From the NCBI RefSeq assembly GCF_900088415.1, contig NZ_FLLQ01000003.1, positions 186,001-250,000 on the forward strand: DNA of 64,000 bases, read 5' to 3'. Made by a program: the position numbers and the translations under genes. This document shows positions 1 through 9,449 of this stretch, piece after piece. The notes beneath the pieces were generated by a model, which had not been told where the DNA came from, made no database searches, and saw only the letters and a program-made list of their open reading frames with translations. How positions within the stretch are numbered: the first letter of the stretch is position 1; the number at the start of each line of letters is the position of its first letter. The stretch comes from Vibrio mediterranei. GTDB lineage: Bacteria > Pseudomonadota > Gammaproteobacteria > Enterobacterales > Vibrionaceae.

Positions 1-2024
1 TTCTTATAAGGGGATGGTTCGGCAGTTGTTGCTCCATTGAGCTGAGTGTGCGCTATCTTAAAGAAGGTATCATTAATCAAGGTGGATTTACCTGAACCGG
101 AAACACCAGTAATACAGCTAAATAGACCAACTGGAATAGTTAAATCGACATTTTTAAGATTATTGCCTGTTGCACCTTGCAGCTTCACCACCTTCTTGGC
201 ATCCATTGGCGTACGCTGTTGAGGAATCGCGATTTCTCGTTTCCCGCTTAGGTACTGACCGGTTAGTGATTCTTCTGATTGGATAATGTCTTCAATAGTA
301 CCTTCAGCTACTACAGAACCACCATGAACGCCTGCGCCAGGGCCAATATCAATGACGTGGTCTGCCGTTCGGATAGCATCTTCGTCGTGTTCAACAACCA
401 ATACGGTGTTACCTAGATCTCTTAAATGCGTTAGCGTATTAAGAAGACGTTCATTGTCGCGCTGGTGGAGACCAATAGAAGGCTCATCAAGAACGTACAT
501 TACCCCGACTAGACCTGCACCAATTTGACTTGCCAAGCGGATACGCTGCGCTTCCCCGCCTGAAAGTGTTTCGGCACTGCGTGACAGGTTTAAGTAGTTA
601 AGGCCTACATTAATGAGGAAGTGCAGACGATCATTGATCTCTTTCATGACTTTCTCTGCTATTTGGGCGCGTTGCCCCTCAAGCTCTAATGAACGGAAAA
701 AGTCCATGGCACCACTGATGCTCATTTCGACGATTTCTGGCAATGTGGTATCAGCGATAAAGACATTACGTGCTTCTTCACGCAGCCGAGTACCACCACA
801 AGAACCACAGGATTTTGTCGAGATATATTTCGCGAGATCTTCACGTACTGAGTTAGATTCAGTATCACGATAACGGCGCTCAAGGGTATTTAGGATCCCT
901 TCAAATGGATGGCGTTTCACGCGGATATCACCGCGATCGTTAACGTAGTTAAATTCTACCTCTGTACGACCTGAGCCTGTGAGCACCACATCTTTGATCT
1001 TTTTCGGCAGAGATTTAAAGGGCGCGTATAAATCAAAGTCGTAATGCTTGGCCAGTGAGGTCAGCATTTGGAAGTAGTAGTAGTTCTTCTGATCCCAACC
1101 ACGAATCGCACCTTCAGCAATGCTCAGTTCTTCATCCATCACGACTCGGGCTGGATCGAAGTATTGTTGGACTCCTAAACCATCACACGTGTGGCAGGCC
1201 CCAGCAGGGTTGTTAAACGAAAACAGGCGAGGCTCAAGCTCTTGCAAGCTATAGCCACAGTAAGGGCAAGCGAAATTAGCAGAAAAGATGATGTCCTCTT
1301 TTTCAGGTTCATCCATCCAAGCGACACCGACGATGCCTCCTGAGAGTTCTAGTGCGGTTTCAAAAGATTCGGCAAGACGCTGCTGTAAGTTATCTCGAAC
1401 TTTAAAGCGGTCGACAACCACCTCAATGGTGTGCTTTTTATGCAGCTCAAGTGTCGGCGGATCGGAAAGATCGCAGGTTTCTCCGTCGATACGGGCGCGA
1501 ATAAAACCTTGAGCTGAGAGGTTTTCTAGAGTTTTAACATGCTCACCTTTACGCTCCTTAACAATTGGAGCTAGCAACATCATTTTAGAGCCTTCTGGTA
1601 GCTCTAGAACCTTATCAACCATTTGGCTAACGGTTTGTGCGGCTAGTGGTGTTTTGTGTTCTGGGCAGCGTGGCTCGCCCACTCGAGCATACAGCAAGCG
1701 CAAGTAGTCATAGACTTCTGTAATGGTACCCACAGTTGAGCGAGGGTTATGCGAGGTGGATTTTTGCTCTATAGATATAGCTGGAGACAAGCCTTCGATG
1801 TGGTCAACATCAGGCTTTTCCATCAAGGATAAAAACTGTCTTGCATAAGCGGATAAGGATTCCACATAACGACGTTGCCCCTCTGCGTACAGAGTATCAA
1901 AGGCGAGTGAAGACTTACCTGAGCCCGAAAGGCCAGTGATAACGGTCAGTTTGTCGCGAGGAATTGTCAGATTGACGTTTTTTAGGTTATGGGTTCGAGC
2001 ACCCCTAACTTCGATCTTATCCAT
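1..2024 (-). CDS. uvrA: UvrABC excinuclease ATPase subunit UvrA (3' end beyond left edge)
   Basis: This is the damage-recognition ATPase of nucleotide excision repair; it acts as a dimer with UvrB in the cytoplasm. About 674 of the usual roughly 940 residues are present, and the C-terminus lies outside the window, so it is cut by the edge and not broken. The start ATG (complement of 2022-2024) opens with [16 protein letters not shown]. Visible in order: first Walker A (GLSGSGKSS, near residue 31), a zinc-binding CPYC...CHTC region, the ABC signature [16 protein letters not shown], Walker [12 protein letters not shown], and a second Walker [10 protein letters not shown] near the window edge. 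A LexA-type box lies about 67 bp upstream, behind the galU terminator, so uvrA probably has its own SOS-controlled promoter. Confidence 0.98.
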   Translation of the reverse strand, partial: MDKIEVRGARTHNLKNVNLTIPRDKLTVITGLSGSGKSSLAFDTLYAEGQRRYVESLSAYARQFLSLMEKPDVDHIEGLSPAISIEQKSTSHNPRSTVGTITEVYDYLRLLYARVGEPRCPEHKTPLAAQTVSQMVDKVLELPEGSKMMLLAPIVKERKGEHVKTLENLSAQGFIRARIDGETCDLSDPPTLELHKKHTIEVVVDRFKVRDNLQQRLAESFETALELSGGIVGVAWMDEPEKEDIIFSANFACPYCGYSLQELEPRLFSFNNPAGACHTCDGLGVQQYFDPARVVMDEELSIAEGAIRGWDQKNYYYFQMLTSLAKHYDFDLYAPFKSLPKKIKDVVLTGSGRTEVEFNYVNDRGDIRVKRHPFEGILNTLERRYRDTESNSVREDLAKYISTKSCGSCGGTRLREEARNVFIADTTLPEIVEMSISGAMDFFRSLELEGQRAQIAEKVMKEINDRLHFLINVGLNYLNLSRSAETLSGGEAQRIRLASQIGAGLVGVMYVLDEPSIGLHQRDNERLLNTLTHLRDLGNTVLVVEHDEDAIRTADHVIDIGPGAGVHGGSVVAEGTIEDIIQSEESLTGQYLSGKREIAIPQQRTPMDAKKVVKLQGATGNNLKNVDLTIPVGLFSCITGVSGSGKSTLINDTFFKIAHTQLNGATTAEPSPYK

Positions 2025-2090
2025 TGTTGCCACTCATGTAATACGTAGTGTGACAAGTATTACATAGTGTGAAGTTTGTGCAAAGAAATA

Positions 2091-2106
2091 CTGGATAAAA
2101 AAACAG
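2091..2106 (-). promoter_or_regulatory. LexA (SOS) box upstream of uvrA
   Basis: The plus-strand bases CTGGATAAAAAAACAG fit CTG-N10-CAG, the core of the gammaproteobacterial LexA operator, and are flanked by TA on the left. The site sits between the galU terminator and the uvrA start. In E. coli uvrA is SOS-induced through such a box. The match is seen directly; LexA binding is inferred. Confidence 0.75.
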
Positions 2107-2118
2107 GTCTGTAAATGT

Positions 2119-2151
2119 AAAAAAGCGCCACTTCTCGATGAAAATGGCGCT
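2119..2151 (-). terminator. Rho-independent terminator of galU
   Basis: Read on the minus strand, a 7-bp stem AGCGCCA/TGGCGCT with a 14-nt loop is followed directly by a run of T. It lies 36 bp after the galU stop and separates galU from uvrA. Confidence 0.8.
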
Positions 2152-2187
2152 ACTGCTTATCGTTTGTTTTGTGAGCTCAAGCTTATA

Positions 2188-3057
2188 TTACGCTTTCTTA
2201 GTTGCGTGTTTGCCAAGCTCTGCTGTTTTCTCATCTTTTAGGTAAAGATTCTCAAAGCAGTAGTTCGTTGCTTCGATATAGCCTTCTACGCTACCGCAGT
2301 CAAAACGTTGACCTTTAAATTTGTAGGCCAAAACGCAGCCAGCTTTTGCTTGTTTAAGCAAGGCGTCGGTGATTTGGATTTCACCGCCTTTGCCAGGCTC
2401 TGTTTGTTCAATTAGCTCGAAAATATCTGGAGTAAGAATATAACGACCAATGATTGCTAGGTTGCTAGGCGCTGTGCCTTGCTCAGGTTTTTCAACCATA
2501 TCATCTACACGGAAAAGATCGTCTTTAATCATTTCACCGGAGATAACACCGTATTTGTGCGTTTCATCTTCAGGTACTTCTTGAACCGCAACGATTGAGC
2601 AGCGGAACTGTTTGTAGAGCGCGACCATTTGAGCCAGTACACCTTGATCTTCGTTAACACAAAGGTCGTCCGCTAGAACGACGGCAAATGGTTCGTCACC
2701 TACAAGCTCACGACCAGTCAAAATCGCATGACCCAGGCCCTTCATTTCACGTTGGCGAATGTAGGTGAATTGTGCCGAATCAATGATGTCGCGGATATCA
2801 ACAAGAAGCTCTTCTTTATTAGTGCCACTAATTTGGTGTTCAAGTTCGTAGTTTTTATCGAAGTGATCCATGATGGAGTGTTTACCACGACCGGTAACAA
2901 TACACATTCCGTCCATTCCCGCTTGAATGGCTTCTTCCACACCGTATTCAATCAATGGTTTGTTAACCACTGGCATCATTTCTTTAGGCATAGATTTTGT
3001 AGCGGGTAGGAAGCGAGTTCCGTAACCAGCTGCCGGGAATAGGCACTTCTTGATCAT
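2188..3057 (-). CDS. galU: UTP-glucose-1-phosphate uridylyltransferase GalU
   Basis: Makes UDP-glucose from UTP and glucose-1-phosphate, a precursor for LPS core, exopolysaccharide and galactose metabolism. The protein has 289 residues, the usual size. It begins MIKKCLFPAAGYGTRFLPAT, which carries the nucleotide-binding GxGTRFLPATK signature, followed by MPKEMMPVVNKPLIEYGVEE and VLADDLC. An AAAGGG ribosome site precedes the ATG. It is co-directional with qstR upstream, but a 17-bp perfect inverted repeat lies between them, and it ends in its own terminator. It sits between uvrA and qstR, so the divergent uvrA-ssb pairing of E. coli is broken here. Confidence 0.97.
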   Translation of the reverse strand: MIKKCLFPAAGYGTRFLPATKSMPKEMMPVVNKPLIEYGVEEAIQAGMDGMCIVTGRGKHSIMDHFDKNYELEHQISGTNKEELLVDIRDIIDSAQFTYIRQREMKGLGHAILTGRELVGDEPFAVVLADDLCVNEDQGVLAQMVALYKQFRCSIVAVQEVPEDETHKYGVISGEMIKDDLFRVDDMVEKPEQGTAPSNLAIIGRYILTPDIFELIEQTEPGKGGEIQITDALLKQAKAGCVLAYKFKGQRFDCGSVEGYIEATNYCFENLYLKDEKTAELGKHATKKA

Positions 3058-3159
3058 GATAAAACCCTTTATCTTTATTCGTTTTAATTTGTTGCCACTG
3101 ACGGGCGATTGGACCTAAGTCTACATATTATCGCCGGTTTATGACAGTAGAAATGTGTC

Positions 3160-3200
3160 AGAGTTCGCTCTGTTTTGCATTGAAAAACAGAGCGAACTCT
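3160..3200. repeat. 17-bp perfect inverted repeat between qstR and galU
   Basis: The arms 3160-3176 and 3184-3200 are exact reverse complements (AGAGTTCGCTCTGTTTT) around a 7-nt loop. No T-run follows the stem on either strand; the T residues are inside the arms. It could end qstR transcription, protect the 3' end of its mRNA, or sit in the galU leader. The symmetry is seen; the role is open. Confidence 0.7.
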
Positions 3201-3233
3201 CTACGTAGATGAAGATGTGTTTTGTGTGTATTG

Positions 3234-3884
3234 CTAGGAGAGAAGGTTTTGATTGGCCCAAGCTATCGCTTGTAGGCGGTTTTTTACAGAAAGCTTTCTA
3301 AAGACTTGATAAAGGTGAGATTTTACTGTGGACTCAGTAATAAATAGGTCTTCAGATATTTGTAAGTTGCTGGCTCCCGATTGCAGACACCGCAGGATCT
3401 CGATTTCTCTAGCCGTCAAATCTACCACAGTGGGAGAGGTATTTGCTGAAACCACATGGCGATAGTGGTGTAACAGTTGGCTGGTTACTTCTCGAGGTAG
3501 CCAGTTTTTGCCGTTAATGATTTCTCCCAGACCAATCACGATTTTCTTAGCGTCTTCGTGGCTGTAAAAGAGCCCTTTGATATGACCATATCTAAGGATC
3601 TCCTCGGTCGTTAGCCGATGCGGAACATTGATCAGTACGGTCTCAAAATTTTTGCTTGCTAAAGGCAGGTTTAACACTTGTTGGAAAAGATCTAAGGATT
3701 CTTCGTAATCAAAGAGCAAAATACGATTACGAGAACCGGAGGTGGTTGAAAGTAGATCTTGAGGAGTGATGGCTTGAATAGCATTAATACTTAGATGGGA
3801 TAAGCGCTTGACCGTTTTGGTAACTGAGTCCTCTTGATTAAGAGTGACATGTTGAATGACGCGTTGGTAATTATTTCTTCTCAT
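3234..3884 (-). CDS. qstR: LuxR-type transcription regulator QstR
   Basis: A 216-residue regulator. The N-terminal 140 residues look like a degenerate receiver domain of the CsgD/VpsT type, without a clear phospho-acceptor pattern. The C-terminus holds a LuxR helix-turn-helix at about residues 155-210 (LTAREIEILRCLQSGASN, then STVKSHLYQVFRKL). The position between galU and ssb matches qstR of V. cholerae. There QstR is induced by TfoX and HapR and activates competence and type VI secretion genes. The name rests on synteny plus domain layout. The 260 bp before ssb hold its promoter; the T-rich stretch 4004-4013 (TTTATCATTG) resembles half of a LuxR/HapR operator, which is weak evidence. Confidence 0.85.
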   Translation of the reverse strand: MRRNNYQRVIQHVTLNQEDSVTKTVKRLSHLSINAIQAITPQDLLSTTSGSRNRILLFDYEESLDLFQQVLNLPLASKNFETVLINVPHRLTTEEILRYGHIKGLFYSHEDAKKIVIGLGEIINGKNWLPREVTSQLLHHYRHVVSANTSPTVVDLTAREIEILRCLQSGASNLQISEDLFITESTVKSHLYQVFRKLSVKNRLQAIAWANQNLLS

Positions 3885-4144
3885 AGCACACTTTTACTCG
3901 TGGTTTTTATGCATATTGACGAGTATGTAGTTTATGTTCTAGTGATAAAAAAGTAGTTTGAGAGTGACTTAAAACTATCTAAGTAATTGATATAAATATA
4001 AAGTTTATCATTGTTTGCTTCGCTCGTAATAACGAGGGGAAAGGGGTTATTTTGGTATCCTCAGGATAAGCGCTGTTGCGGTACCAGTGGTTCGTGTTAT
4101 CCTACTGGGCTAATTTGAAACACACTGTGGTTACGGAGCAAAAC

Positions 4145-4696
4145 ATGGCAAGCCGTGGAGTAAACAAAGTCATTCTAGTGGGTAACTTAGGTAACGACCC
4201 AGAAATTCGTTACATGCCAAACGGCGGTGCCGTGGCGAATATTACAATCGCAACCTCTGAATCTTGGCGTGATAAAGCGACAGGCGAGCAGCGTGAAAAA
4301 ACTGAGTGGCACCGCGTTGCTCTGTTTGGCAAGCTAGCGGAAGTTGCTGGTGAATATCTGCGTAAGGGCTCTCAAGTTTATATTGAAGGTCAACTGCAAA
4401 CTCGTAAGTGGCAAGACCAAAGTGGTCAAGACCGCTACACAACGGAAGTTGTTGTTCAAGGTTTCAACGGCGTGATGCAAATGCTAGGTGGCCGCCAAGG
4501 TGGTGGTGCTCCTATGCAGGGTGGTATGCAAGGCGGCATGAACCAAGGTGGTGGCATGCAGCAGCAAGCTCCTCAACAACAGGGTTGGGGACAGCCTCAA
4601 CAACCTGTACAACAACCAGCTCAGCAAAAACCTGCTCAACAGCAGCCGCAATACAATGAACCACCAATGGACTTCGATGACGATATCCCGTTCTAA
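4145..4696 (+). CDS. ssb: Single-stranded DNA-binding protein
   Basis: Coats single-stranded DNA in replication, repair and recombination. The start [16 protein letters not shown] at 4145 is chosen over an in-frame ATG at 4076 because it matches the family N-terminus and has a GGAG ribosome site. The OB-fold covers about residues 1-112. A Gly/Met/Gln/Pro-rich flexible linker follows, and the tip is the acidic MDFDDDIPF that docks partner proteins. At 183 residues it is close to E. coli SSB (178). I see no CTG-N10-CAG LexA site in its upstream region, unlike the shared uvrA-ssb operator of E. coli. Confidence 0.97.
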   Translation: MASRGVNKVILVGNLGNDPEIRYMPNGGAVANITIATSESWRDKATGEQREKTEWHRVALFGKLAEVAGEYLRKGSQVYIEGQLQTRKWQDQSGQDRYTTEVVVQGFNGVMQMLGGRQGGGAPMQGGMQGGMNQGGGMQQQAPQQQGWGQPQQPVQQPAQQKPAQQQPQYNEPPMDFDDDIPF

Positions 4697-4745
4697 TCAG
4701 TGCTGAATATCAAGTCAAATTAAGTTCTATTTGATTTTTGCATAG

Positions 4746-4775
4746 AAAAGCCGCGATGAATTCGCGGTTTTTTTT
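4746..4775 (+). terminator. Rho-independent terminator of ssb
   Basis: Stem CCGCGA/TCGCGG (4751-4756 with 4762-4767) with loop TGAAT and eight T residues after it. It isolates ssb from the msh locus. The stretch up to 4958 then holds a TATAAT at 4862-4867 that could be the -10 of mshH, without a convincing -35. Confidence 0.85.
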
Positions 4776-4958
4776 GTTTCTTAGAGACAACGCATTGCTT
4801 GTTGCTTAACGGGTTATAGTAAATTTGATATAACAAACAGTTAACGCGACAGCTTATTTTATATAATGTGCGCATGAATCTCTCTTGTTGCATCAACGAG
4901 TTGAGTTCGGACGACAAACGTTAATGACATCATCGGTTCAAAAAGGACTTTAGTACCT

Positions 4959-6950
4959 ATGAGGCAAACTCCCACCCTCAAACTGAGCACTCGCTTAGTG
5001 GCTTTTGTGACAGTAATTGTCATGAGTGCCGTATTTATTCTGTTTGTTGGCGGAACGCTATCCATTAAAAGGATGGGCCAAGAGTACCTCAATCACCACT
5101 TGGCTGGCATTGTTCGAGTTATCGATAAAGAATTAGAAGACCCCGATGCAGCCTATATGATGCAGCGTTGGATGCCTAAGATGTTGCAAGCCAGTAATAT
5201 CATTGAGATGCAGCTGACCTCTTCAGCTGGCGTGGTATACCGATACAAAAACACCTCTCCAACCATAGATCGCACCATTGTGTATCGAGAAGGTTTTGAT
5301 TTAGAGCGCAATGATGGCTATCGCGTCGAATTTACCGCGCTGCCCCCTTATTTGGATGTGCGTTATTCCATTGAAGCCATGTGGTCGGTCACTTTAGCTT
5401 TTGGGTTGATTGTCTTTTGTCTAATGCAAGGGGTGAAGTGGCTTCGTAAACAGCTAGTTGGCTCAGAGTTATTGGAAGAGCGAGGTCGGATGATCTTAGG
5501 CGGTCGCGTAGAGCAGTTTGCTAAAGGAGATGAAAGAGAATGGCCTTATACTGCTAGTGAGGCTTTGGACATTTTAATCGAAGAATTGCAAGATGCTCGC
5601 CAAGAGCGCAGTCGATTCGACACCTTTATTCGCACACAAACCTTCCTTGATCCATTGACTGGCAGCGCAAATCGAATGCTATTTGATAGCAAACTAGAAT
5701 CAGCGATACATGAAAGCGGCGCTCAAGGCGGCGTTATGCTATTTCGCATTGAAGACTGGGATCAAGTACAGGAGGTTCAAGGTAAATCGACGTCAGATGA
5801 CTTCCTCGTGGAAGTTGGTGAAGTGATTTCCAACGCGGTTCAGAAATATCCTGATGTGATTTTCTCCCGTTACTATGACGCCGATTTTGCGGTATTTATT
5901 CCGCATCAAAGTAGCAAAGATGTTGCTAACCTAGCAAACCAATGTATTCGTCAGCTTGAAAAGATCACGCCGCCAATGCCTCTTGATGAAGAGAACTGGT
6001 GTCACATTGGTGTCAGTATGTATTCCGAAGGTGAACGCCAAGGGCGCATCATGGAAGAGGCTGAAACGGCGCTGAAAAGTGCTCAACTGCAAAAGGTAAA
6101 TAACTGGAGTCGCTTTAGCAAGCAAGTCCAAAAATTCGATGAGCGTGGCAGTGTGCGTTGGCGTACATTGTTTGATAAAGCGCTTCTGCCTGAAAATCTA
6201 CTTATTTTTTCGCAGCCCTGCTATTTGTACGAAAAAGGGAAGGAGCTCGACGTACTTCACAAAGAATTGTTTGCGCGAATTGAAGATCCGGAACGAGGTA
6301 TTGTTAAAGCGTCACGATTCCATTCCGCTTTACTTCAAGTAGGCTACGAGTCCAATTTTGATCGTGCAGTGCTCAATAAAGTGTTACGAAACATTAAGAA
6401 AAGTCCGGCTATTCTACCGATTTCTATCAATCTTTATGTCGTGCCATTTGCTAATAAAGGCTATTTTAAGTGGTTTCGTGATGAGTTGTTGCAATTGCCT
6501 ATCGCGGTACGCTCACAATTAAGCTTTGAATTTTCCGAGGCAAGACTAGTTCAACATCTGGACTATATTCGCCCAGTTGTTAGAATGCTGTCCGGTTTAG
6601 GGTGCACAGTAATCGTAGGTCAGGCTGGTCGTTCGATTGTGAGTACTCATTACATCAAAGATCTGAAAGTAGATTATCTTAAGTTGCATCGCAGCTTAAT
6701 TAAGAAAATTGATCAACGGGATGAAAACCAATTGTTTGTTCGCAGCATGGTTGGTGCTTGTGGGGACTCCAAAACACAAGTTATTGCCGTAGGCGTGGAA
6801 AATAAAAAAGAGTGGCATACGCTGCTTGATCTTGGTGTTAGCGGTGGTCAAGGACGTTATTTTGCAGCTGAAACACAACTCATGCCAGATCCTAAGCCAA
6901 AAGCGGCAATGATAAAGCCTGGACGAAGAAATCGTTGGAAAAGAACCTAA
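4959..6950 (+). CDS. mshH: MshH, CsrD-like protein with degenerate GGDEF and EAL domains
   Basis: A 663-residue inner-membrane protein with two membrane segments (about 13-34 and 139-157), a helical linker (about 157-225), then GGDEF-like and EAL-like domains. The GGDEF site reads YYDADF (305-310) and the EAL signature reads KELF (435-438), so neither cyclase nor phosphodiesterase activity is expected. This is the pattern of E. coli CsrD, which targets the CsrB/CsrC small RNAs for RNase E decay. In V. cholerae the first gene of the MSHA locus is this homologue, called mshH. Role in the pilus is indirect. The reading frame is intact, so the motif loss reflects family evolution and not decay. 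Confidence 0.92.
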   Translation: MRQTPTLKLSTRLVAFVTVIVMSAVFILFVGGTLSIKRMGQEYLNHHLAGIVRVIDKELEDPDAAYMMQRWMPKMLQASNIIEMQLTSSAGVVYRYKNTSPTIDRTIVYREGFDLERNDGYRVEFTALPPYLDVRYSIEAMWSVTLAFGLIVFCLMQGVKWLRKQLVGSELLEERGRMILGGRVEQFAKGDEREWPYTASEALDILIEELQDARQERSRFDTFIRTQTFLDPLTGSANRMLFDSKLESAIHESGAQGGVMLFRIEDWDQVQEVQGKSTSDDFLVEVGEVISNAVQKYPDVIFSRYYDADFAVFIPHQSSKDVANLANQCIRQLEKITPPMPLDEENWCHIGVSMYSEGERQGRIMEEAETALKSAQLQKVNNWSRFSKQVQKFDERGSVRWRTLFDKALLPENLLIFSQPCYLYEKGKELDVLHKELFARIEDPERGIVKASRFHSALLQVGYESNFDRAVLNKVLRNIKKSPAILPISINLYVVPFANKGYFKWFRDELLQLPIAVRSQLSFEFSEARLVQHLDYIRPVVRMLSGLGCTVIVGQAGRSIVSTHYIKDLKVDYLKLHRSLIKKIDQRDENQLFVRSMVGACGDSKTQVIAVGVENKKEWHTLLDLGVSGGQGRYFAAETQLMPDPKPKAAMIKPGRRNRWKRT

Positions 6951-6962
6951 CGCGGAAATGTT

Positions 6963-8471
6963 ATGACGTTTAAAAACATCGTTGCTCGATTTGGGTCGAA
7001 ACAAGCGAATACTTCCCCAATGGTAGTTATTATGCAGTCGGATGGCGTCTTTTTGTCAGAGAAAGGACAGCTTAAGGTTAGTAACTGTGATATTACTGCC
7101 AACAATTGGCAAAAGGCGCTTGAGCAACTTCTGCAGCCTAAAGCAACCAAGGGCCAAAGCGTCAATGTTGTCATTGGTAGCGACCTTTATCATACCTATC
7201 AAATAGACACGCCAAGAATACCAAAATCTGAGTGGCCTCAAGCTCTGCCTTTTTTATTGAAGGATGTTATCAGTGAGCGAGTGACTGAGATTGTTGCCGA
7301 TGGTCTAGAGCTGCCAAGCTTGAATAAAACAACTGCCTATGTGATTCAGAAATCCTGGCTGTTACAGCTTCGCGGTGTATTAGAAAAGTTAGGATTGGAA
7401 CTGGCTCAAGTTATTCCAGAAGAGCTATTTTGGGCAAGAGCTCAAAAAGAGAGTCACAGCGCGGTTTTATTGCAAAGAAGTCGTTTTCATCACTATCGAG
7501 TCAGTGCTTTTGTTGAACAATTGCCGATTTTCCATCGAACCATTCGTAGTGTTTCTGGCCCTGTTATTCAAGACGAAACCATTGGACTTGATGTCGACAG
7601 CTTGGCTCTTGAGTTGCAAAGGTCTCTTGACTATCTGTCATCGCAATTAAAAACAGGTGGCGTGCATGCGTTGCACGTTTGTTGTGATGAAGAATCGGAA
7701 ACTCAACTGGCTGAAGCGCTCACTGCACGATTGAATGTCAAAGTAATGCCCCTAGTTTCTGAGCGTACGGGTTGGTCTGGGGCGTTATTAGCTCAAATCG
7801 CCAGTGAGCAGTTGGAAGGACCAGCAGTTAACCTGTATCCATCGTATTTAAAGCCTAAGCAAGAGCATTTTACCTTAGCTCGAGTTGCGTCTGTACTGGC
7901 TCTGACGGTAACAGCTGCTGTTGCGGTGTACGGGTATATTTCAGTTTCAACAGCTCAATTAGAAAGCGAGCTTGCACAATCGGAGTCTCGCGCAGACTCG
8001 CTACATGATGAATTAAGTCAGCAAAAAGCGGCGTTGGAGTCACATCGACCTTCTCCGGTTAAAGTTGCCGCCGTAGAGCGCTTAAAGCAGGAGATCGCCG
8101 CGAAAAAAGACGCGTTGGATGCGGTAGATGACTATGACAAAGAGCAGCAAGTTGGCTATTCAAGCGTGATGAACTCGCTTGCGACGTTGGGAAGGAACGA
8201 CATTTCAATTCAACATATTTACCTTGATAAAAGCAATATTGATATTTCTGGATTAGCACGAAACGCCAGTGTGATTCCAAACTGGGTTGGGCAATTCAAG
8301 CAAGAGCAAAGTCTGGTTGGAAGAACCTTTAAGACCTTGAAAATTGGTCGTAATACTAATGATGTCGTGACATTTGAATTGCGTACCAGTCCAGAAATTC
8401 GAACTCTAGATACTGTGGCAAATGCGGGTGAAAAAGTGGATGCGACACAAGTATTGGAGGCTAAGCAGTGA
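6963..8471 (+). CDS. mshI: MSHA biogenesis protein MshI
   Basis: A 502-residue inner-membrane protein of the pilus alignment subcomplex. The N-terminal 300 residues are a cytoplasmic domain of the PilM type. One membrane segment follows (about 305-328, LALTVTAAVAVYGYI) and then a helical, coiled-coil-prone stretch (about 330-380), as in PilN-like proteins, so it looks like a PilM-PilN fusion. It starts 12 bp after mshH and overlaps mshJ by 4 bases (GTGA), showing translational coupling. In V. cholerae a promoter has been placed near mshI for the secretion half of the locus; I do not see a clear one here because the gap is so short. Confidence 0.92.
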   Translation: MTFKNIVARFGSKQANTSPMVVIMQSDGVFLSEKGQLKVSNCDITANNWQKALEQLLQPKATKGQSVNVVIGSDLYHTYQIDTPRIPKSEWPQALPFLLKDVISERVTEIVADGLELPSLNKTTAYVIQKSWLLQLRGVLEKLGLELAQVIPEELFWARAQKESHSAVLLQRSRFHHYRVSAFVEQLPIFHRTIRSVSGPVIQDETIGLDVDSLALELQRSLDYLSSQLKTGGVHALHVCCDEESETQLAEALTARLNVKVMPLVSERTGWSGALLAQIASEQLEGPAVNLYPSYLKPKQEHFTLARVASVLALTVTAAVAVYGYISVSTAQLESELAQSESRADSLHDELSQQKAALESHRPSPVKVAAVERLKQEIAAKKDALDAVDDYDKEQQVGYSSVMNSLATLGRNDISIQHIYLDKSNIDISGLARNASVIPNWVGQFKQEQSLVGRTFKTLKIGRNTNDVVTFELRTSPEIRTLDTVANAGEKVDATQVLEAKQ

Positions 8472-9118
8472 AGGACTATTGGCTGAAGTTAGATCAGAGG
8501 TTCCTCGCCTTAAGTACAAGAGAAAAATCGTTACTCTCAATCTGTGCTTTCGTCATTGTGGCTATGATGCTTTATCTGCTGTTGCTTGAACCTAGTCTAT
8601 TGCAAAAGAGCCGTTTGGAACGACAACTTCAACAAGTTTCCAGTGAAAACATGGAATTAGAGGGGCAGCTTTCAGTATTGAGCAGCCAACTTAAACAAGA
8701 TCCAGACAAAGACATTAATCTTGAGTTCAATCGGCTAATTGCTGAGAGCCAAGCGTTATCAGAACAGCTCTCTGGATTGGTGGATAACCTTATCTCACCG
8801 GTTCAAATGACGAACCTGCTTGAATTGGTGCTAAGCAAGAGCCAAAGCTTGAAACTTGTTGCTCTTGAGTCGCTACCACCAGAGCCTATTACTGGCACTG
8901 ATGGAGCAAGTGAGTACTCCGGTTACTTTGTTCATCCGGTTAAGATTGAATTGACGGGTAACTATTTTGCTATCGCTAAATATCTGTCTGAGTTGGAGCA
9001 AATGCCGGTTAAATATTACTGGCGTAGCTTTAAATATGATGTGGAAAAACATCCCAAAGCTCGCTTGATTTTAGAAGTGTACACACTGGGCACTCGCAAG
9101 GAGTTTATCGGTGGTTAG
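8468..9118 (+). CDS. mshJ: MSHA biogenesis protein MshJ
   Basis: A 216-residue single-pass inner-membrane protein of the PilO/GspM type. The start is a GTG at 8468 that overlaps the mshI stop. A cytoplasmic tail of about 23 residues leads to a membrane segment (about 24-42, LSICAFVIVAMMLYLLLL) and a periplasmic coiled coil and alpha/beta domain. It probably pairs with MshI to link the motor and platform to the secretin. Identity rests on position in the msh order and the fold pattern. Confidence 0.9.
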   Translation: MKDYWLKLDQRFLALSTREKSLLSICAFVIVAMMLYLLLLEPSLLQKSRLERQLQQVSSENMELEGQLSVLSSQLKQDPDKDINLEFNRLIAESQALSEQLSGLVDNLISPVQMTNLLELVLSKSQSLKLVALESLPPEPITGTDGASEYSGYFVHPVKIELTGNYFAIAKYLSELEQMPVKYYWRSFKYDVEKHPKARLILEVYTLGTRKEFIGG

Positions 9119-9437
9119 AGCAATATTTATCGCCTTATTGAGTGTTTCCATGTCTTCGTGGGCGACCCAAGATCCCACTGCACCTTTAGGGTGGGCGCAG
9201 CCAACACAAGTACAAACGAAACCGAAGAAAAAAGTAGTGTATCGATTGCCGACATTGCAAAGCATTGTCTGCGAACAGGCAATGCCGTGTTCAGCCGTGA
9301 TGAATGACAAAGTGGTTGAAAAAGGTGATGTCATTAACGGTTACAAAGTCGTCAACATCAACAGTGAAAATCTCCTCCTTCAGCGCGCAGGCAAGCAGTG
9401 GAAACTTGGCTTATTTGCGATGGACGTAAAAAACTAA
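9111..9437 (+). CDS. mshK: MSHA biogenesis protein MshK
   Basis: A small 108-residue exported protein. It starts at a GTG inside the end of mshJ, with a strong AAGGAG ribosome site 8 bases upstream. A short signal peptide ends near SSWA; the rest has the QDPTAPLGW segment and a small beta domain (GDVINGYKVVNINSENLLL) like the PilP/GspC homology region. That fits a periplasmic connector between the inner-membrane complex and the MshL secretin. Sequence is short and weakly conserved, so the name comes mainly from its place between mshJ and mshL. Confidence 0.88.
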   Translation: MVRAIFIALLSVSMSSWATQDPTAPLGWAQPTQVQTKPKKKVVYRLPTLQSIVCEQAMPCSAVMNDKVVEKGDVINGYKVVNINSENLLLQRAGKQWKLGLFAMDVKN

Positions 9438-9449
9438 GGCTATAAGAAT

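Noticed and set aside
613..873. Plus-strand open frames inside uvrA (613-873, 1288-1512)
   Set aside because: They lie antisense to the strongly conserved UvrA frame, have no ribosome site and Ser/Arg-rich composition typical of shadow frames.
1..2024. Truncated uvrA
   Set aside because: The gene is cut only by the window edge; all motifs up to the edge are intact.
4076..4144. Longer N-terminus of SSB
   Set aside because: The extra 23 residues do not match the family and the ATG at 4145 has the ribosome site.
4959..6950. mshH as a decaying GGDEF/EAL gene
   Set aside because: The full frame is open and the motif loss is the same kind as in CsrD.
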